Source of the DNA: an uncultured Bacteroidales bacterium
Lineage (GTDB): Bacteria; Bacteroidota; Bacteroidia; Bacteroidales; Bacteroidaceae
Direction: 5' to 3'
Length of the DNA stretch: 64,000 nucleotides
Assembly (NCBI GenBank): GCA_902787575.1
Contig: CADAGX010000003.1
Coordinates: forward strand, 1-64,000
Below the pieces are notes generated by a model. That model searched no databases and was not told the origin of the DNA. It saw nothing but the letters and a program-made list of their open reading frames with translations. Shown here piece after piece: positions 36,628 through 46,036 of this stretch. The first letter of the stretch is position 1; each line of letters opens with the position of its first letter. A program made the translations under genes and the position numbers.

Positions 36628-37626
36628 ATGCAACCCACTTCCAACCTGAAAGAAATCCGGTGGGGCTTCATCGGTTGCGGCGAAGCTACCGAGAAAAAGA
36701 GCGGTCCGGCCTTCGAGCAGATAGCGGGCTCCAGTGTGGTGGCCGTAATGAGCCGCAGCAAGGAGAAGGCCGAGGCCTACGCCCGCAGTCGCGGCATCGC
36801 CCGCTGGTACACCGATGCGCAGCAGTTGATAGACGACACGGAGGTGAACGCCGTCTACATCGCCACACCGCCTTCGTCGCACGCCACTTACGCCATCATG
36901 GCCATGAAAGCCGGCAAGCCGGTGTATGTCGAGAAGCCGCTCGCCAGCAGTTATCTGGATTGCCAGCGCATCAACCGCATCAGCGAGCAGACGCACGTGC
37001 CCTGCTTCGTGGCGTACTACCGCCGCCAGCTGCCCTACTTCCGCAAGGTGAAGGAGTTGCTCTCCACGGGCGCCATTGGCAAGGTGATAAACGTGCAAGT
37101 GCGCTTCGCTGTGCCACCTCGCGACCTCGACTACAACAGCAAGAGCCTGCCGTGGCGCGTGCAGCGCGACATTGCCGGCGGCGGGTATTTCTACGACCTC
37201 GCGCCGCACCAGATAGACTTGCTGCAAGAACTCTTCGGCCCCATTGTGCGGGCAAAAGGATTCAGCACAAACATGGGCGGACTGTATGAGACAGAAGACA
37301 GCGTGAGCGCGTGCTTCCAGTTCCACAACGACCTGCCGGGCAGCGGCTCGTGGTGTTTTGTGAGCCACGACAGCGCGCGCATAGACAGCATCGAGATAAT
37401 TGGCGACAAGGGCTCGATGCATTTCTCGGTTTACACCTACCAGCCCATCGTACTGCACAACAGCGAGGGACGACAGGAAATAGCAATCCAGAATCCGCCC
37501 TTCGTGCAGATGCCGCTCATCGAGAGCGTAGTGCAACACCTGCAGGGCATCGGCAATTGCACAGCCGACAGCGTGAGCGCCACCAGCGTAAACTGGGTAA
37601 TGGACCGCATACTGGGGAAAATCTGA
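36628..37626 (+). CDS. Gfo/Idh/MocA family oxidoreductase
   Basis: A 332-residue NAD(P)-dependent sugar or polyol dehydrogenase-like protein. The Rossmann part starts WGFIGCGEATEKK, continues with AVYIATPPSSHATYA and the catalytic-region motif VEKPLASSYLDCQ; the C-terminal beta-sheet domain contains GGGYFYDLAPHQIDLL, where the conserved His is expected. There is no signal peptide, so it is cytoplasmic. Substrate unknown. It is a different subfamily from the exported GH109-like protein at 39.8-41.3 kb. Confidence 0.9.
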   Translation: MQPTSNLKEIRWGFIGCGEATEKKSGPAFEQIAGSSVVAVMSRSKEKAEAYARSRGIARWYTDAQQLIDDTEVNAVYIATPPSSHATYAIMAMKAGKPVYVEKPLASSYLDCQRINRISEQTHVPCFVAYYRRQLPYFRKVKELLSTGAIGKVINVQVRFAVPPRDLDYNSKSLPWRVQRDIAGGGYFYDLAPHQIDLLQELFGPIVRAKGFSTNMGGLYETEDSVSACFQFHNDLPGSGSWCFVSHDSARIDSIEIIGDKGSMHFSVYTYQPIVLHNSEGRQEIAIQNPPFVQMPLIESVVQHLQGIGNCTADSVSATSVNWVMDRILGKI

Positions 37627-37738
37627 AGCCCTCGGGCTTAAGTCGAGGCTTCAGGATTAGAGAATAGAGGATTAAGGGCCAACAAACAACAGCCCGAATC
37701 TCTCAGCCTCAATCCCTCATCCATAAAACCTAAGGCAC

Positions 37739-38443
37739 ATGATAAAGAATCTCTTCATCGATTTCGACGACACGCTCTACGACACACGCGGAAACGCAGA
37801 GATAGCGCTCGAGGAACTCTTCGCCGAATTTCGGCTGGAGCGCTTTTTCCCGTCGCTCGAGGCGTTCACCGTGCCGTATTGGCAGACGAACATCGAGCTG
37901 TGGACGCAGTACGCACACGGAGAGGTGACACGCGACGTGCTGATTCTCGAACGCTTCCGCCGCCCGCTCTCGCTTGGCAAGGGACTGAACCCCTCAGACA
38001 AGTTCTGCCTCGAGGTCAGCGACCGTTTTCTCGCGCTCTGCGCCGTCAAGCCCGGCACGGTGGAGGGAGCGCACGCGCTGATGGACGACCTGAAAGCAAA
38101 GGGCTACCGCCTGCATCTGTGCAGCAACGGTTTCCACGAGGTGCAATACAGCAAGCTGCGCGCCTCGCGGCTGGAGCAATACTTCGAGTCGGTAATCCTG
38201 TCGGAGGACGCGGGAGCCAACAAGCCGAGCGCTGCCTTCTTCGACTACGCGTTCCGCACCGCCGGTTGCCAACCGCAGGACACCTTGATGATAGGCGACA
38301 ACTTCGAGACCGACATACGTGGCGCACACGCTGTGGGCCTTCGCACCATCTTCCTCAACCGCTACCCAGACGAATTCACGCCGCCCCAGGGAATTGCCGA
38401 CCATACGGTCGAACACCTCTCACAAATCAGCCAGATACTATGA
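37739..38443 (+). CDS. YjjG-like HAD phosphatase (noncanonical pyrimidine nucleotidase)
   Basis: A 234-residue HAD hydrolase. The nucleophile motif [11 protein letters not shown] is near the N-terminus, [12 protein letters not shown] gives motif II, and [16 protein letters not shown] gives motif IV. This combination matches the YjjG group, which removes phosphate from damaged or non-canonical pyrimidine nucleotides. Its TGA overlaps the next gene's ATG (ATGA), indicating coupled translation. Confidence 0.88.
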   Translation: MIKNLFIDFDDTLYDTRGNAEIALEELFAEFRLERFFPSLEAFTVPYWQTNIELWTQYAHGEVTRDVLILERFRRPLSLGKGLNPSDKFCLEVSDRFLALCAVKPGTVEGAHALMDDLKAKGYRLHLCSNGFHEVQYSKLRASRLEQYFESVILSEDAGANKPSAAFFDYAFRTAGCQPQDTLMIGDNFETDIRGAHAVGLRTIFLNRYPDEFTPPQGIADHTVEHLSQISQIL

Positions 38444-39573
38444 GGACGCTGCTTCTTTTTTTCCTCCTCGCACCGCTCACCCTCGTAGCGCAGGAGAAGT
38501 GGAGCGCACGCGTGGTGGACGCCGAGAGTGGCGAGCCGCTGCCGTATGTAAGCATCTATGTGGCGCAGGGACGCGGCACGATGAGCAACGAGGAAGGCCG
38601 CTTCACGCTGAACATAGGCGCCGACGAGACGGCCAAGTTCTCGTGCATCGGATACAAGACGCTGCAGCTAAGGAGCGGAGCCGCCACAGTGAGGATGCAA
38701 CCCCTATCGCAGGAACTTCGCGAGGTCACCATCACACCCATCGAGACGGAGGACATCCTGCGGAGGCTGGCCAAGCAGTTGCGCCACGAGTCGCAGAAGT
38801 TCGCCACGGCCGAGGGACGCTATTTCTTCCGCACCACAATCATACGCCAGCGCAGGAGCGAGATGATGGAAGGCTTCATGCACATCAATTCGGCCGTCAA
38901 TCTGAACACGATGGCTGTCGTAGCCGGCAAACGCTACGACACAGGGAAGGACGACGACCGCTATTTCTACACCCACCGCACCAACATGCACCGTCTGCTG
39001 GAGCTGGGGCCCTACGTCTGCTACTCTAAATTCTGGGAAACGAGCATCATCCCGCTGAATAGCTTCAAGCAGTTGCAGAAGTATTACACGTACGAGGCCA
39101 CGGTGATGTTCGACGAGGACGAGCGTCGCATCTATCGCATCGAGCTGCGCCACAACGGCAAGCAGCCTTCGCGCGGCCGGCACCGCACAGTGGTGCAGGG
39201 CACACTCTACGTGGATGCTGAGACAGAACAGTTGCTGCGCTTCGACGGCGAGGTGCTGGGCATATTTATGAGCGGACTATTCGTGGCGGACACGCGCAAG
39301 CCCACCATACTGAACATCCACGCGCTCTACGACCACCAGAAGGGCTTCACCGAAGTGAAAAGCTACTTCCTCGAAGGCGAAAACAGCGCGCTGCACTTCT
39401 ACGCCCGCGCCTTTTATGTGGACAAGCGAGAGGGAGCAGGACAAATCATCGACAATAACATGGTGGCTGCCATCAAGAAGGCGGGCGACAACCCCATGCT
39501 GTGGGAGCACTACGACGTGCTGCAGCGTGTGGAGGCAGAGGAGGAAATCTGCCGCATGAGCTACCACGAATAG
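38440..39573 (+). CDS. CarboxypepD_reg-like domain protein, exported
   Basis: A 377-residue protein with a signal peptide (about 1-18, ending LVAQ), then a carboxypeptidase-regulatory-like beta sandwich (about 22-95: [20 protein letters not shown], then GRFTLNI and SCIGYKT). The remaining 280 residues resemble the soluble relatives of TonB-dependent receptor plugs or DUF5686-like surface proteins but lack a clear barrel. Function unknown. It is translationally coupled to the YjjG-like gene by ATGA. Confidence 0.8.
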   Translation: MRTLLLFFLLAPLTLVAQEKWSARVVDAESGEPLPYVSIYVAQGRGTMSNEEGRFTLNIGADETAKFSCIGYKTLQLRSGAATVRMQPLSQELREVTITPIETEDILRRLAKQLRHESQKFATAEGRYFFRTTIIRQRRSEMMEGFMHINSAVNLNTMAVVAGKRYDTGKDDDRYFYTHRTNMHRLLELGPYVCYSKFWETSIIPLNSFKQLQKYYTYEATVMFDEDERRIYRIELRHNGKQPSRGRHRTVVQGTLYVDAETEQLLRFDGEVLGIFMSGLFVADTRKPTILNIHALYDHQKGFTEVKSYFLEGENSALHFYARAFYVDKREGAGQIIDNNMVAAIKKAGDNPMLWEHYDVLQRVEAEEEICRMSYHE

Positions 39574-39598
39574 ACGCCCCACGAATGGGTGGCGCAGA

Positions 39599-39700
39599 CG
39601 CCACACGTGGCACCGAAAAATGCGACGTGTAGTTTTGCTTCACGCGACGCGTCGCATGAGCTCACGCCACACGTAGTTTTTCGTCACGCGACGCGTGGCA
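39599..39700. repeat. Palindrome array D (5 units, 22-bp period)
   Basis: Units start at 39599 (CGCCACACGTGGCA, shifted one base), 39621 (TGCGACGTGTAG), 39643 (CGCGACGCGTCGCA), 39665 (CGCCACACGTAG) and 39687 (CGCGACGCGTGGCA); every step is 22. The array lies between two convergent genes, next to the terminator at 39711. A possible further eroded unit begins near 39577. Confidence 0.92.
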
Positions 39701-39710
39701 TGAAAAAGGG

Positions 39711-39743
39711 CAAAAAGAAGCCCCTCTCTGTCCGAGAGGGGCT
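39711..39743 (-). terminator. Rho-independent terminator of the GH109-like gene
   Basis: The stem AGCCCCTCTC (39719-39728) / GAGAGGGGCT (39734-39743, with a five-base loop) is followed on the minus strand by TTCTTTTTG. It lies 17 bases past the stop codon at 39760. Confidence 0.9.
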
Positions 39744-39759
39744 ATGTGTCAGAGTGCGT

Positions 39760-41337
39760 CTATTTCTTCTTTTTCTTGGCTTTGGCCTTGTCGTATTTCT
39801 CCCACAGTTTCTTCTTCGTCGTCAGCGCCTTCTGCGCCTCGGTGCTGGCCAAGGCTGCAGCTTCGGCGGCTGCTTCCTCCTCGGGCGAGGCGTAGGCGTG
39901 GCGGAAGCCCTGCTGCAAATTCCAGTAGCCACGTGTGAAATCGGGGAAAGCCACGGATGCAAATCCGTTGTCCATGCTCAGCGCGCCCAGTTCGGCAAGC
40001 GAGCACCACTCGGCCAGGTCGTAAACGTCCATGTCCAGCGGCAGGCCGTTCTGCAGGCAATAGACGAGGCGCATGTCCATGATGAAGTCCATTCCGCCGT
40101 GGCCGCCCACTTTCTTGGCTTTCTCACCGAACTTGGCAAGTATCGGGTGCTGGTATTTCTCCTCCAGCGCCTTCTGCTGGTCTTCGCTCATAAAGTCGTG
40201 CGTATCGAGCTTGTCAATTTGCGGGATGCCGGTGCTCTTGACGGCGTCGCCCTGCAGTGCAAATTTCTGTTCGGGGTACTTGGTGCAATATCCCTTCGAG
40301 CCGAAAAGTTTGTATAGCCTGTTGTAAGGCAGATACGTCATGACGTCGTGCTGGATTTCCACCACCTTTCCCTGTGCCGTGCGCATGAGCGTGGTGGTGT
40401 GGTCGCCGTTGCGGAACTCGGTGCACTGACGGCCGGTGCGTGTCTCCACGTTCTGCCGCCCAACGAGGCTCTTGGTATCCATGGCCACAAGTGTAGTAAA
40501 CCGGTCGCCGCGGTGTATATTCAGTGCCTGCGCCACGGGGCCGAGGCCGTGCGTAGCGTAGACGTCGCCGCGGTTCTCCATGTTATACTTCAGGCGCCAG
40601 CCCAAACTGTCGGGGTCGCTGCCGTCGGGATTTTTCCAATACTCGTCCCAATAGGGCGTGAGGTTGTGGATGTAGGCTCCCTCGGCGCGGATTATTTCGC
40701 CGAACACGCCCTGCTGGGCCATGTTGAGCGCGTTCATCTCGTACCAGTCGTAGCAGCAATTCTCGAGTATCATGCAGTGTTTGCGCGTGCTCTCCGAGAG
40801 ATTTATCAGTTCCCAGCACTGCTCCAGATTCATGGCGCTCGGTACTTCGACTGCCACGTGCTTTCCGTTCTGCAGCGCACACTTGGCCACGGGGAAGTGG
40901 TGCTCCCAGTCGGTTGCCACGTACACCAGGTCAATGTCCGCGCGCTGGCACAATTCTTCGTAACCCGTGGCACCGCTATAGATGACGGCTGGCGGCAGTC
41001 CCGCCTTGCGGAGGTATCGCTGGCACGCCTCGGCGCGCTCCTCCTCGTAATCGCAGAGCGCCACAATCTGTACGCCCGGGATGTGCGTCCACCGGTTCAC
41101 CGCGCCGGGTCCCCGCATTCCTAATCCGACAAAGCCCACGCGGACAGTGGACAGACGAGGCGCAGTAAGTCCCACTGCGTGCTGTTGCCCCTCGGGACGC
41201 GACGGGGTGTCGATGAGGATGGTGCCCTTGTCCCAATGCCAATTGGTGCTCTGGCTCAGACTTTGCGACATGACGTTTCCGGCCGTGGCTGCTGTCAAGA
41301 AGAGACTTAGAAAGAGGAATCTGAATTGCTGTTTCAT
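39760..41337 (-). CDS. Exported GH109-like Gfo/Idh/MocA glycosidase
   Basis: A 525-residue protein with a signal peptide (about 1-25), an NAD-binding fold (RVGFVGLGMRGPGA) and the long C-terminal region typical of GH109 enzymes, including MILENCCYDWYEMNALNMA, HGLGPVAQALNIHRGD and GGHGGMDFIMD. GH109 enzymes use a bound NAD to cleave alpha-N-acetylgalactosamine, for example from mucin or blood-group glycans; the exact sugar is inferred. The last ~60 residues are Ala/Lys-rich and low complexity, ending in a polylysine run. A TACCTTTG promoter box lies at 41379-41372. Confidence 0.88.
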   Translation of the reverse strand: MKQQFRFLFLSLFLTAATAGNVMSQSLSQSTNWHWDKGTILIDTPSRPEGQQHAVGLTAPRLSTVRVGFVGLGMRGPGAVNRWTHIPGVQIVALCDYEEERAEACQRYLRKAGLPPAVIYSGATGYEELCQRADIDLVYVATDWEHHFPVAKCALQNGKHVAVEVPSAMNLEQCWELINLSESTRKHCMILENCCYDWYEMNALNMAQQGVFGEIIRAEGAYIHNLTPYWDEYWKNPDGSDPDSLGWRLKYNMENRGDVYATHGLGPVAQALNIHRGDRFTTLVAMDTKSLVGRQNVETRTGRQCTEFRNGDHTTTLMRTAQGKVVEIQHDVMTYLPYNRLYKLFGSKGYCTKYPEQKFALQGDAVKSTGIPQIDKLDTHDFMSEDQQKALEEKYQHPILAKFGEKAKKVGGHGGMDFIMDMRLVYCLQNGLPLDMDVYDLAEWCSLAELGALSMDNGFASVAFPDFTRGYWNLQQGFRHAYASPEEEAAAEAAALASTEAQKALTTKKKLWEKYDKAKAKKKKK

Positions 41338-41371
41338 TGTTTAATCTGTGTTTAAAGCGTAGTTTCCTATG

Positions 41372-41379
41372 CAAAGGTA
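41372..41379 (-). promoter_or_regulatory. Promoter box of the GH109-like gene
   Basis: TACCTTTG on the minus strand (41379-41372), 34 bases before the ATG. Confidence 0.6.
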
Positions 41380-41477
41380 TGACAAAGCGGGGAGAATGCG
41401 AGGCAAAAGAGTGTGAATAAACCTTAAAAAGCACGGAACTTTTAGGCCGACGGGCCGAAAGTTAAGCAAGAAAAATG

Positions 41478-41485
41478 TAATTTTG
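41478..41485 (+). promoter_or_regulatory. Promoter box of rlmN
   Basis: TAATTTTG at 41478-41485 fits TAnnTTTG. It leaves a leader of only about 12 bases before the GTG start at 41504, and no ATG is available between box and protein. Confidence 0.6.
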
Positions 41486-41503
41486 TAGGCAAAACACGCT
41501 ATT

Positions 41504-42526
41504 GTGAGCGAGACGAAAATTCCTCTTTTGGGCAAGACGCTGGACGAACTGGCTGCCGTGGCCGCCGAAAACGGCATGCCGCGGTTTGCCGCCAAGCAGT
41601 TGGCGCGATGGATTTACGTGCGGCACGTGCGAAGCATCGAGGAGATGACCGACATCTCGAAGGTGCACCGCCAGCGACTGCAGGCACGCTACGAGGTGGG
41701 CGCACATGCGCCGCTGGACGCCCAGCGCAGTACGGACGGAACGGTGAAGTACCTTTTCCCCACGGCAGACGGCCAAGCGGTGGAGACGGTATTCATCCCC
41801 GAAAGCGAACGTGGCACGCTGTGCGTAAGCTGTCAGGTGGGCTGTCGCATGGGCTGCCGCTTCTGCATGACGGGCCGCCAGGGCTTTCACGGGAATCTCA
41901 CCGTCACAGACATCCTGAATCAGATATACTCGCTGCCCGAGGCCGAGCAGTTGACAAACATCGTCTTCATGGGACAGGGCGAGCCGATGGACAATCTGGA
42001 TGCCGTGCTGCGCGCGTGTCACTTGCTGACTGCGGAATATGGCTACGCATGGAGCCCGCGGCGCATCACCGTCTCCACTGTGGGCAGCAAAAACATGCTG
42101 CGCTTCCTCGACGAGAGCGAGTGCCACATGGCGGTCAGCCTCCACGACCCGTTCCCCGAGGAGCGAAACGAGATGATGCCGGCCGAAAGGGCATTCGGGC
42201 TGAACGACTTCCTGCCGCTGCTGCGAGAGCGCGACTGGAGCCATCAGCGGCGGCTGAGCTTCGAATACATCGTCTTTGCAGGCCAGAACGACTCGCCAGC
42301 CCATGCCCGCGAACTCGTGCGACTGCTCGCACCGCTGGAATGCCGCGTAAACCTCATCCGCTTTCACGACATTCCCGACTCGCCATTCCACACAGCAAGC
42401 GAAGAGAAGATGGTGTGGCTGAGAGATTACCTGACGAAGCACGGCGTCACGTGCACCATACGAGCTAGCCGCGGACAGGATATCGCTGCCGCCTGCGGCC
42501 TGCTCAACACAGAGAGAAACGGATAA
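41504..42526 (+). CDS. rlmN: 23S rRNA (adenine-2503-C2)-methyltransferase RlmN
   Basis: A 340-residue radical-SAM enzyme that methylates C2 of A2503 in 23S rRNA (and A37 of some tRNAs in related proteins). The 4Fe-4S motif CRMGCRFC is preceded by CVSCQVGC; the SAM region GQGEPMDNL and the catalytic cysteine region near the C-terminus (CTIRASRGQDIAAACG) are present. It appears to start at GTG 41504, since the first in-frame ATG is far inside the conserved region. It begins a run of core genes. Confidence 0.95.
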   Translation: MSETKIPLLGKTLDELAAVAAENGMPRFAAKQLARWIYVRHVRSIEEMTDISKVHRQRLQARYEVGAHAPLDAQRSTDGTVKYLFPTADGQAVETVFIPESERGTLCVSCQVGCRMGCRFCMTGRQGFHGNLTVTDILNQIYSLPEAEQLTNIVFMGQGEPMDNLDAVLRACHLLTAEYGYAWSPRRITVSTVGSKNMLRFLDESECHMAVSLHDPFPEERNEMMPAERAFGLNDFLPLLRERDWSHQRRLSFEYIVFAGQNDSPAHARELVRLLAPLECRVNLIRFHDIPDSPFHTASEEKMVWLRDYLTKHGVTCTIRASRGQDIAAACGLLNTERNG

Positions 42527-42556
42527 GACATCAAAACGCAGAAAAACAGAAAGCCT

Positions 42557-43645
42557 ATGTCACACAAGAATATGCAGAGCCTCATCGGCTCGTGGCTGCT
42601 GCCAGTCCTGCTTGCCTGCCTGCTCACAGGCTGCAAGAAGGGAATGATTTACCCGACGGCCAGCGGTCGTCCCTACGAAGTGTTGGTGGTCATGCCCACT
42701 GCCATGTGGGAAGCGCCTGCAGGCCGCGCGCTCTTTGCCGTACTCGACACGGACGTGCCGGGACTGCCGCAGGCAGAACGCTCGTTCAGAATCTCTCAGA
42801 CCGACCCAAACCACTTCAGCCAGACGATGCGCATCTTCCGAAACATCATTCAGGTGAACATCGATCCGAAGCAATTCTCGCAAACCCGCATGAAATTCAT
42901 GCGCGACAAATATGCCACCGACCAAATAGTGCTGACCATCAACGCGCCAAGCGAGAACGGACTAAAGGAGTTCTGCGAGACATACAGGCAAGACATTGTG
43001 GATTTCCTCACTCGAAGCGAGATGAACCGACTGGTGAAACTGCTCGAAAAGAAGCACTCGAAGGTGGCTTACGACTTGGCTTGGCAAATGTTTGCCTGCA
43101 AACTTTTCGCACCCGACGAGCTGAAAAGCTACAAAAAAGCGAAAGATTTCTTCTGGGCAAGCAACAACACAGCCACGGGCATGGTTAATATCTGCATGTA
43201 CAGCTACCCATACGAGGGCCCCGAAACGTTCTGCAAGGAATACATCCTGCAGAAACGAGATTCCGTGATGAAGAAAAACCTGCCCGGCGAGCAGCCCGGC
43301 ATGTACGTGCAGACAGACAGTCTCTACACAGACGTCAAACCGATAGTCGTACACAACGGCTACGCAATGGAGACACGCGGATTGTGGTACATGAAGAATT
43401 ACATGATGGGCGGCCCGTTCGTCAGCCACAGCCGCGTCGATATGGAGACGGGGCGCGTCATTGTGGTGGAAGGATTTGTGTATGCGCCGGAAAAAATGAA
43501 GCGTGGACTCATACGGCGGCTCGAGGGTTCGCTCTACACACTGCAGCTGCCAAGCGAACAGTACAACATGGAAATAAATACAGGAGTGGAAGAAGAGAAA
43601 AAGCCGACGGCCGACGCAGCAGAAAAGCCAGCCGCCAAACGCTGA
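42557..43645 (+). CDS. DUF4837 family lipoprotein
   Basis: A 362-residue protein with a lipoprotein signal (lipobox LTGC, Cys at about 26) and a long, full DUF4837 region (about 40-340) containing PYEVLVVMP and the end segment GRVIVVEGFVYAPEKMKRGLIRRLE. It is found across Bacteroidota, usually between rlmN and pdxA, and its role is unknown. It starts 30 bases after rlmN and ends 25 bases before the pdxA-like gene. Confidence 0.88.
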   Translation: MSHKNMQSLIGSWLLPVLLACLLTGCKKGMIYPTASGRPYEVLVVMPTAMWEAPAGRALFAVLDTDVPGLPQAERSFRISQTDPNHFSQTMRIFRNIIQVNIDPKQFSQTRMKFMRDKYATDQIVLTINAPSENGLKEFCETYRQDIVDFLTRSEMNRLVKLLEKKHSKVAYDLAWQMFACKLFAPDELKSYKKAKDFFWASNNTATGMVNICMYSYPYEGPETFCKEYILQKRDSVMKKNLPGEQPGMYVQTDSLYTDVKPIVVHNGYAMETRGLWYMKNYMMGGPFVSHSRVDMETGRVIVVEGFVYAPEKMKRGLIRRLEGSLYTLQLPSEQYNMEINTGVEEEKKPTADAAEKPAAKR

Positions 43646-43670
43646 ACTGCCAAACAACAAATATCTCATT

Positions 43671-44666
43671 ATGGAAAGACTGAAAATAGGCATCACACAA
43701 GGAAATACGAACGGAGTGGGATACGAGGTGATACTGAAGACGTTCGAAGACCCGACAACACTGGAACTTTGCACACCCGTCATCTATGGTAGCCCAAAAG
43801 TGGCGACCTACCATCGCAAGGCCATTGGCGCCACCACCAACTTCTACACGATTCAGCACGCAGAGGAAGCGCAGCAGGAGCATCTCAACGTCTTGGAATG
43901 CATCACAGAGGAGGTGAAAATCGACCTCGGACAGCCGACAGATGAAGCGCAGCAGGCTGCAGACCTTAGTCGCGCAGCAGCCGAGAAAGACCTCAAGGAA
44001 GGAAAAATCGACGCACTGGTTTACGCGCCCGGCGACACACTGCCGGCAAACGACGGGCTCACGCTCCTGCTCGGCGAAAACATGTGTGTGGCTGTGGCTA
44101 CGAACCGCCAGCCGCTGAGCGACGTGGCGCGAGCCATCACGGCAGAGAATGTCACAGCGAAGATAAAGGCATTCGACAGCTGCCTGAAGCGCGACTTCGG
44201 ACTCACCCGGCCACGCATCGCAGTGCTGCAACTGAATCCCGAAGCAGGGAAAGAGGAGGCCGAGGCCATTGCTCCGAGCCTGCAGAATGCAGAGGCGGAA
44301 CGCATCAGCGCATTTGGCCCGTTCAGTTCCGACCAGTTCTTCGGTGGAACGGACTATCGCCACTACGACGGAATCCTGGCCATGCACTACGAACAGGGAC
44401 TCACGCCCATGAAAATGCTATGCGGCTACAACATTTACCTGCAGGCCGGCTGCGAAACTGTGGCCACTGCCCCGTTGCAGGATGCGCAGTTCAGCATCGC
44501 AGGCCAGGGCGTGGCAGATATTACGCCGTTTTGCAACGCGCTATATGCTGCAATCGACGTTTGCCGCAGCCGAGTTTCATACGACGAAGCGCGACAAGAC
44601 CCGCTGCCAAAACTTTTCCACGACAAGCGCGAAGACAATAGACGACCGGCCGCCAATCCCGAGTAA
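43671..44666 (+). CDS. PdxA-like protein with altered metal site
   Basis: A 331-residue homologue of 4-hydroxythreonine-4-phosphate dehydrogenase (vitamin B6 synthesis), opening KIGITQGNTNGVGYEV. The family's three metal-ligand histidines appear substituted: the TTHLPL motif is ATNRQPL (Arg146), NPHAGE is NPEAGK (Glu191), and MYHDQG is MHYEQG (Tyr240, with His one place earlier). The TGPVHK and DHGTA motifs are also lost. Fold and genomic position match PdxA, but classical catalysis is doubtful. It is the third gene of the rlmN-DUF4837-pdxA block. Confidence 0.85.
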   Translation: MERLKIGITQGNTNGVGYEVILKTFEDPTTLELCTPVIYGSPKVATYHRKAIGATTNFYTIQHAEEAQQEHLNVLECITEEVKIDLGQPTDEAQQAADLSRAAAEKDLKEGKIDALVYAPGDTLPANDGLTLLLGENMCVAVATNRQPLSDVARAITAENVTAKIKAFDSCLKRDFGLTRPRIAVLQLNPEAGKEEAEAIAPSLQNAEAERISAFGPFSSDQFFGGTDYRHYDGILAMHYEQGLTPMKMLCGYNIYLQAGCETVATAPLQDAQFSIAGQGVADITPFCNALYAAIDVCRSRVSYDEARQDPLPKLFHDKREDNRRPAANPE

Positions 44667-44746
44667 GATGCCAAACGGGAATTGCGATGTGTGCTCCACG
44701 CACGCGCGCGTTCCTTACATAATATTACGAAAAGAAAGAAAAACTT

Positions 44747-44777
44747 TTGCTCGTTACGCGCAATTGCACTACCTTTG
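44747..44777 (+). promoter_or_regulatory. Promoter of the sigma-54 activator gene
   Basis: TTG (44747-44749), a 20-base spacer and TACCTTTG (44770-44777). The ATG at 44786 follows by only eight bases, so the leader is at most a few bases. This rules out the upstream in-frame start at 44747, which lies in the -33 box. Confidence 0.75.
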
Positions 44778-44785
44778 CAGGACGA

Positions 44786-46036
44786 ATGAAGAGTAACATC
44801 GATTTGCAGCAACTGAAGCTACGTTACGGCATTGTGGGCCGCGACGAGGCATTGGACGACGCGTTGCGCACCGCTGTGCAAGTGGCGCGCACCGACCTCT
44901 CCGTGCTCATACAGGGCGAGAGCGGTGTCGGCAAGGAAGTTATTCCGCGCATCATCCATGACTTCAGCCTTCGGAAAAACAAACGCTACATTGCAATCAA
45001 CTGCGGCAGCATACCCGAAGGAACGATAGACAGCGAGCTATTCGGTCACGAGAAGGGTGCTTTCACAAGCGCGATAGGCGAGCACGAAGGATACTTCGGC
45101 GCGGCCGACGGCGGCACACTGTTCTTGGACGAAGTTGGCGAGTTGCCGCTGAGTACGCAAGCGCGACTGCTACGCGTGCTCGAGACGGGCGAATATATCC
45201 GCGTGGGCAGCAACGAGCCGCGGCGCAGTGATGCACGAATCGTGGCAGCCACCAATGTGGATATTCCGCACGCCATTCGCGAAGGCCGCTTCCGCGAGGA
45301 CCTCTACTACCGCCTCTGCACCATAAACATCAAGATGCCACCGCTGCGCGAACGTCACGGCGACGCAGTTTTGCTCTTCAAGAAGTTCGCCCTCGACACG
45401 GCAGCCAAATACAACATCCCCGACCCAATCCGGCTGACGCCCGAGGCAGAGGAGGTGGTGAACAGATACAAGTGGCCCGGCAACGTTCGCCAACTGCGAA
45501 ACATCACCGAGCAACTGAGCATCCTCTCGCAGGAACGCAGCATCACGCCCGACATGCTGGCACGCCACGGCGTTGTTCCCAACTCGGACACAGAGACGGG
45601 CATCGTGGCGCTGAATGGCAAGACCAGCAGCTCGCCCCACGACTACGAAAACGAAATCAAATGGCTCGCTCACGCAGTGATAGAACTGCGCAACGAGGTG
45701 AACGAACTGAAGTCGCACCTGAGCCACGAGCCGGCTGCGCTGTCCACGGGCATCGCGCCAGCCATCAAACCAGCAGCGACTGCGTCTGCCCCCATATCGG
45801 TGAGCGGTCACACCATGCAACCCGTGGAATCGCATCCGCACCCAATAGACGAAGAAATACAGACGGCAGAGGAAATTGTCGAGGACGAAACGCTGAATCT
45901 CTTCGACATGGAGAAGCGCAACATTATTCTGGCGCTTCAGCGCAATCATTACCGCCGCAAGGCTGCTGCCGAAGAACTGGGAATCAGCGAGCGCACACTT
46001 TACCGAAAAATAAAAGATTATGGCATCGAGGAGTAA
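44786..46036 (+). CDS. Sigma-54-dependent transcriptional activator (Fis family)
   Basis: A 416-residue activator without a receiver domain. The AAA+ domain (about 20-245) has Walker A GESGVGKE (44-51) and Walker B GGTLFLDE. The loop that contacts sigma-54, usually GAFTGA, reads GAFTSA (91-96), with Ser in place of the second Gly. A Pro/Ala-rich linker leads to a Fis-type helix-turn-helix at the C-terminus (AAEELGISERTLYRKIKDYG). It must control genes with -24/-12 promoters; targets are unknown. Its 3' end overlaps the lptE frame by 17 bases. Confidence 0.93.
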   Translation: MKSNIDLQQLKLRYGIVGRDEALDDALRTAVQVARTDLSVLIQGESGVGKEVIPRIIHDFSLRKNKRYIAINCGSIPEGTIDSELFGHEKGAFTSAIGEHEGYFGAADGGTLFLDEVGELPLSTQARLLRVLETGEYIRVGSNEPRRSDARIVAATNVDIPHAIREGRFREDLYYRLCTINIKMPPLRERHGDAVLLFKKFALDTAAKYNIPDPIRLTPEAEEVVNRYKWPGNVRQLRNITEQLSILSQERSITPDMLARHGVVPNSDTETGIVALNGKTSSSPHDYENEIKWLAHAVIELRNEVNELKSHLSHEPAALSTGIAPAIKPAATASAPISVSGHTMQPVESHPHPIDEEIQTAEEIVEDETLNLFDMEKRNIILALQRNHYRRKAAAEELGISERTLYRKIKDYGIEE

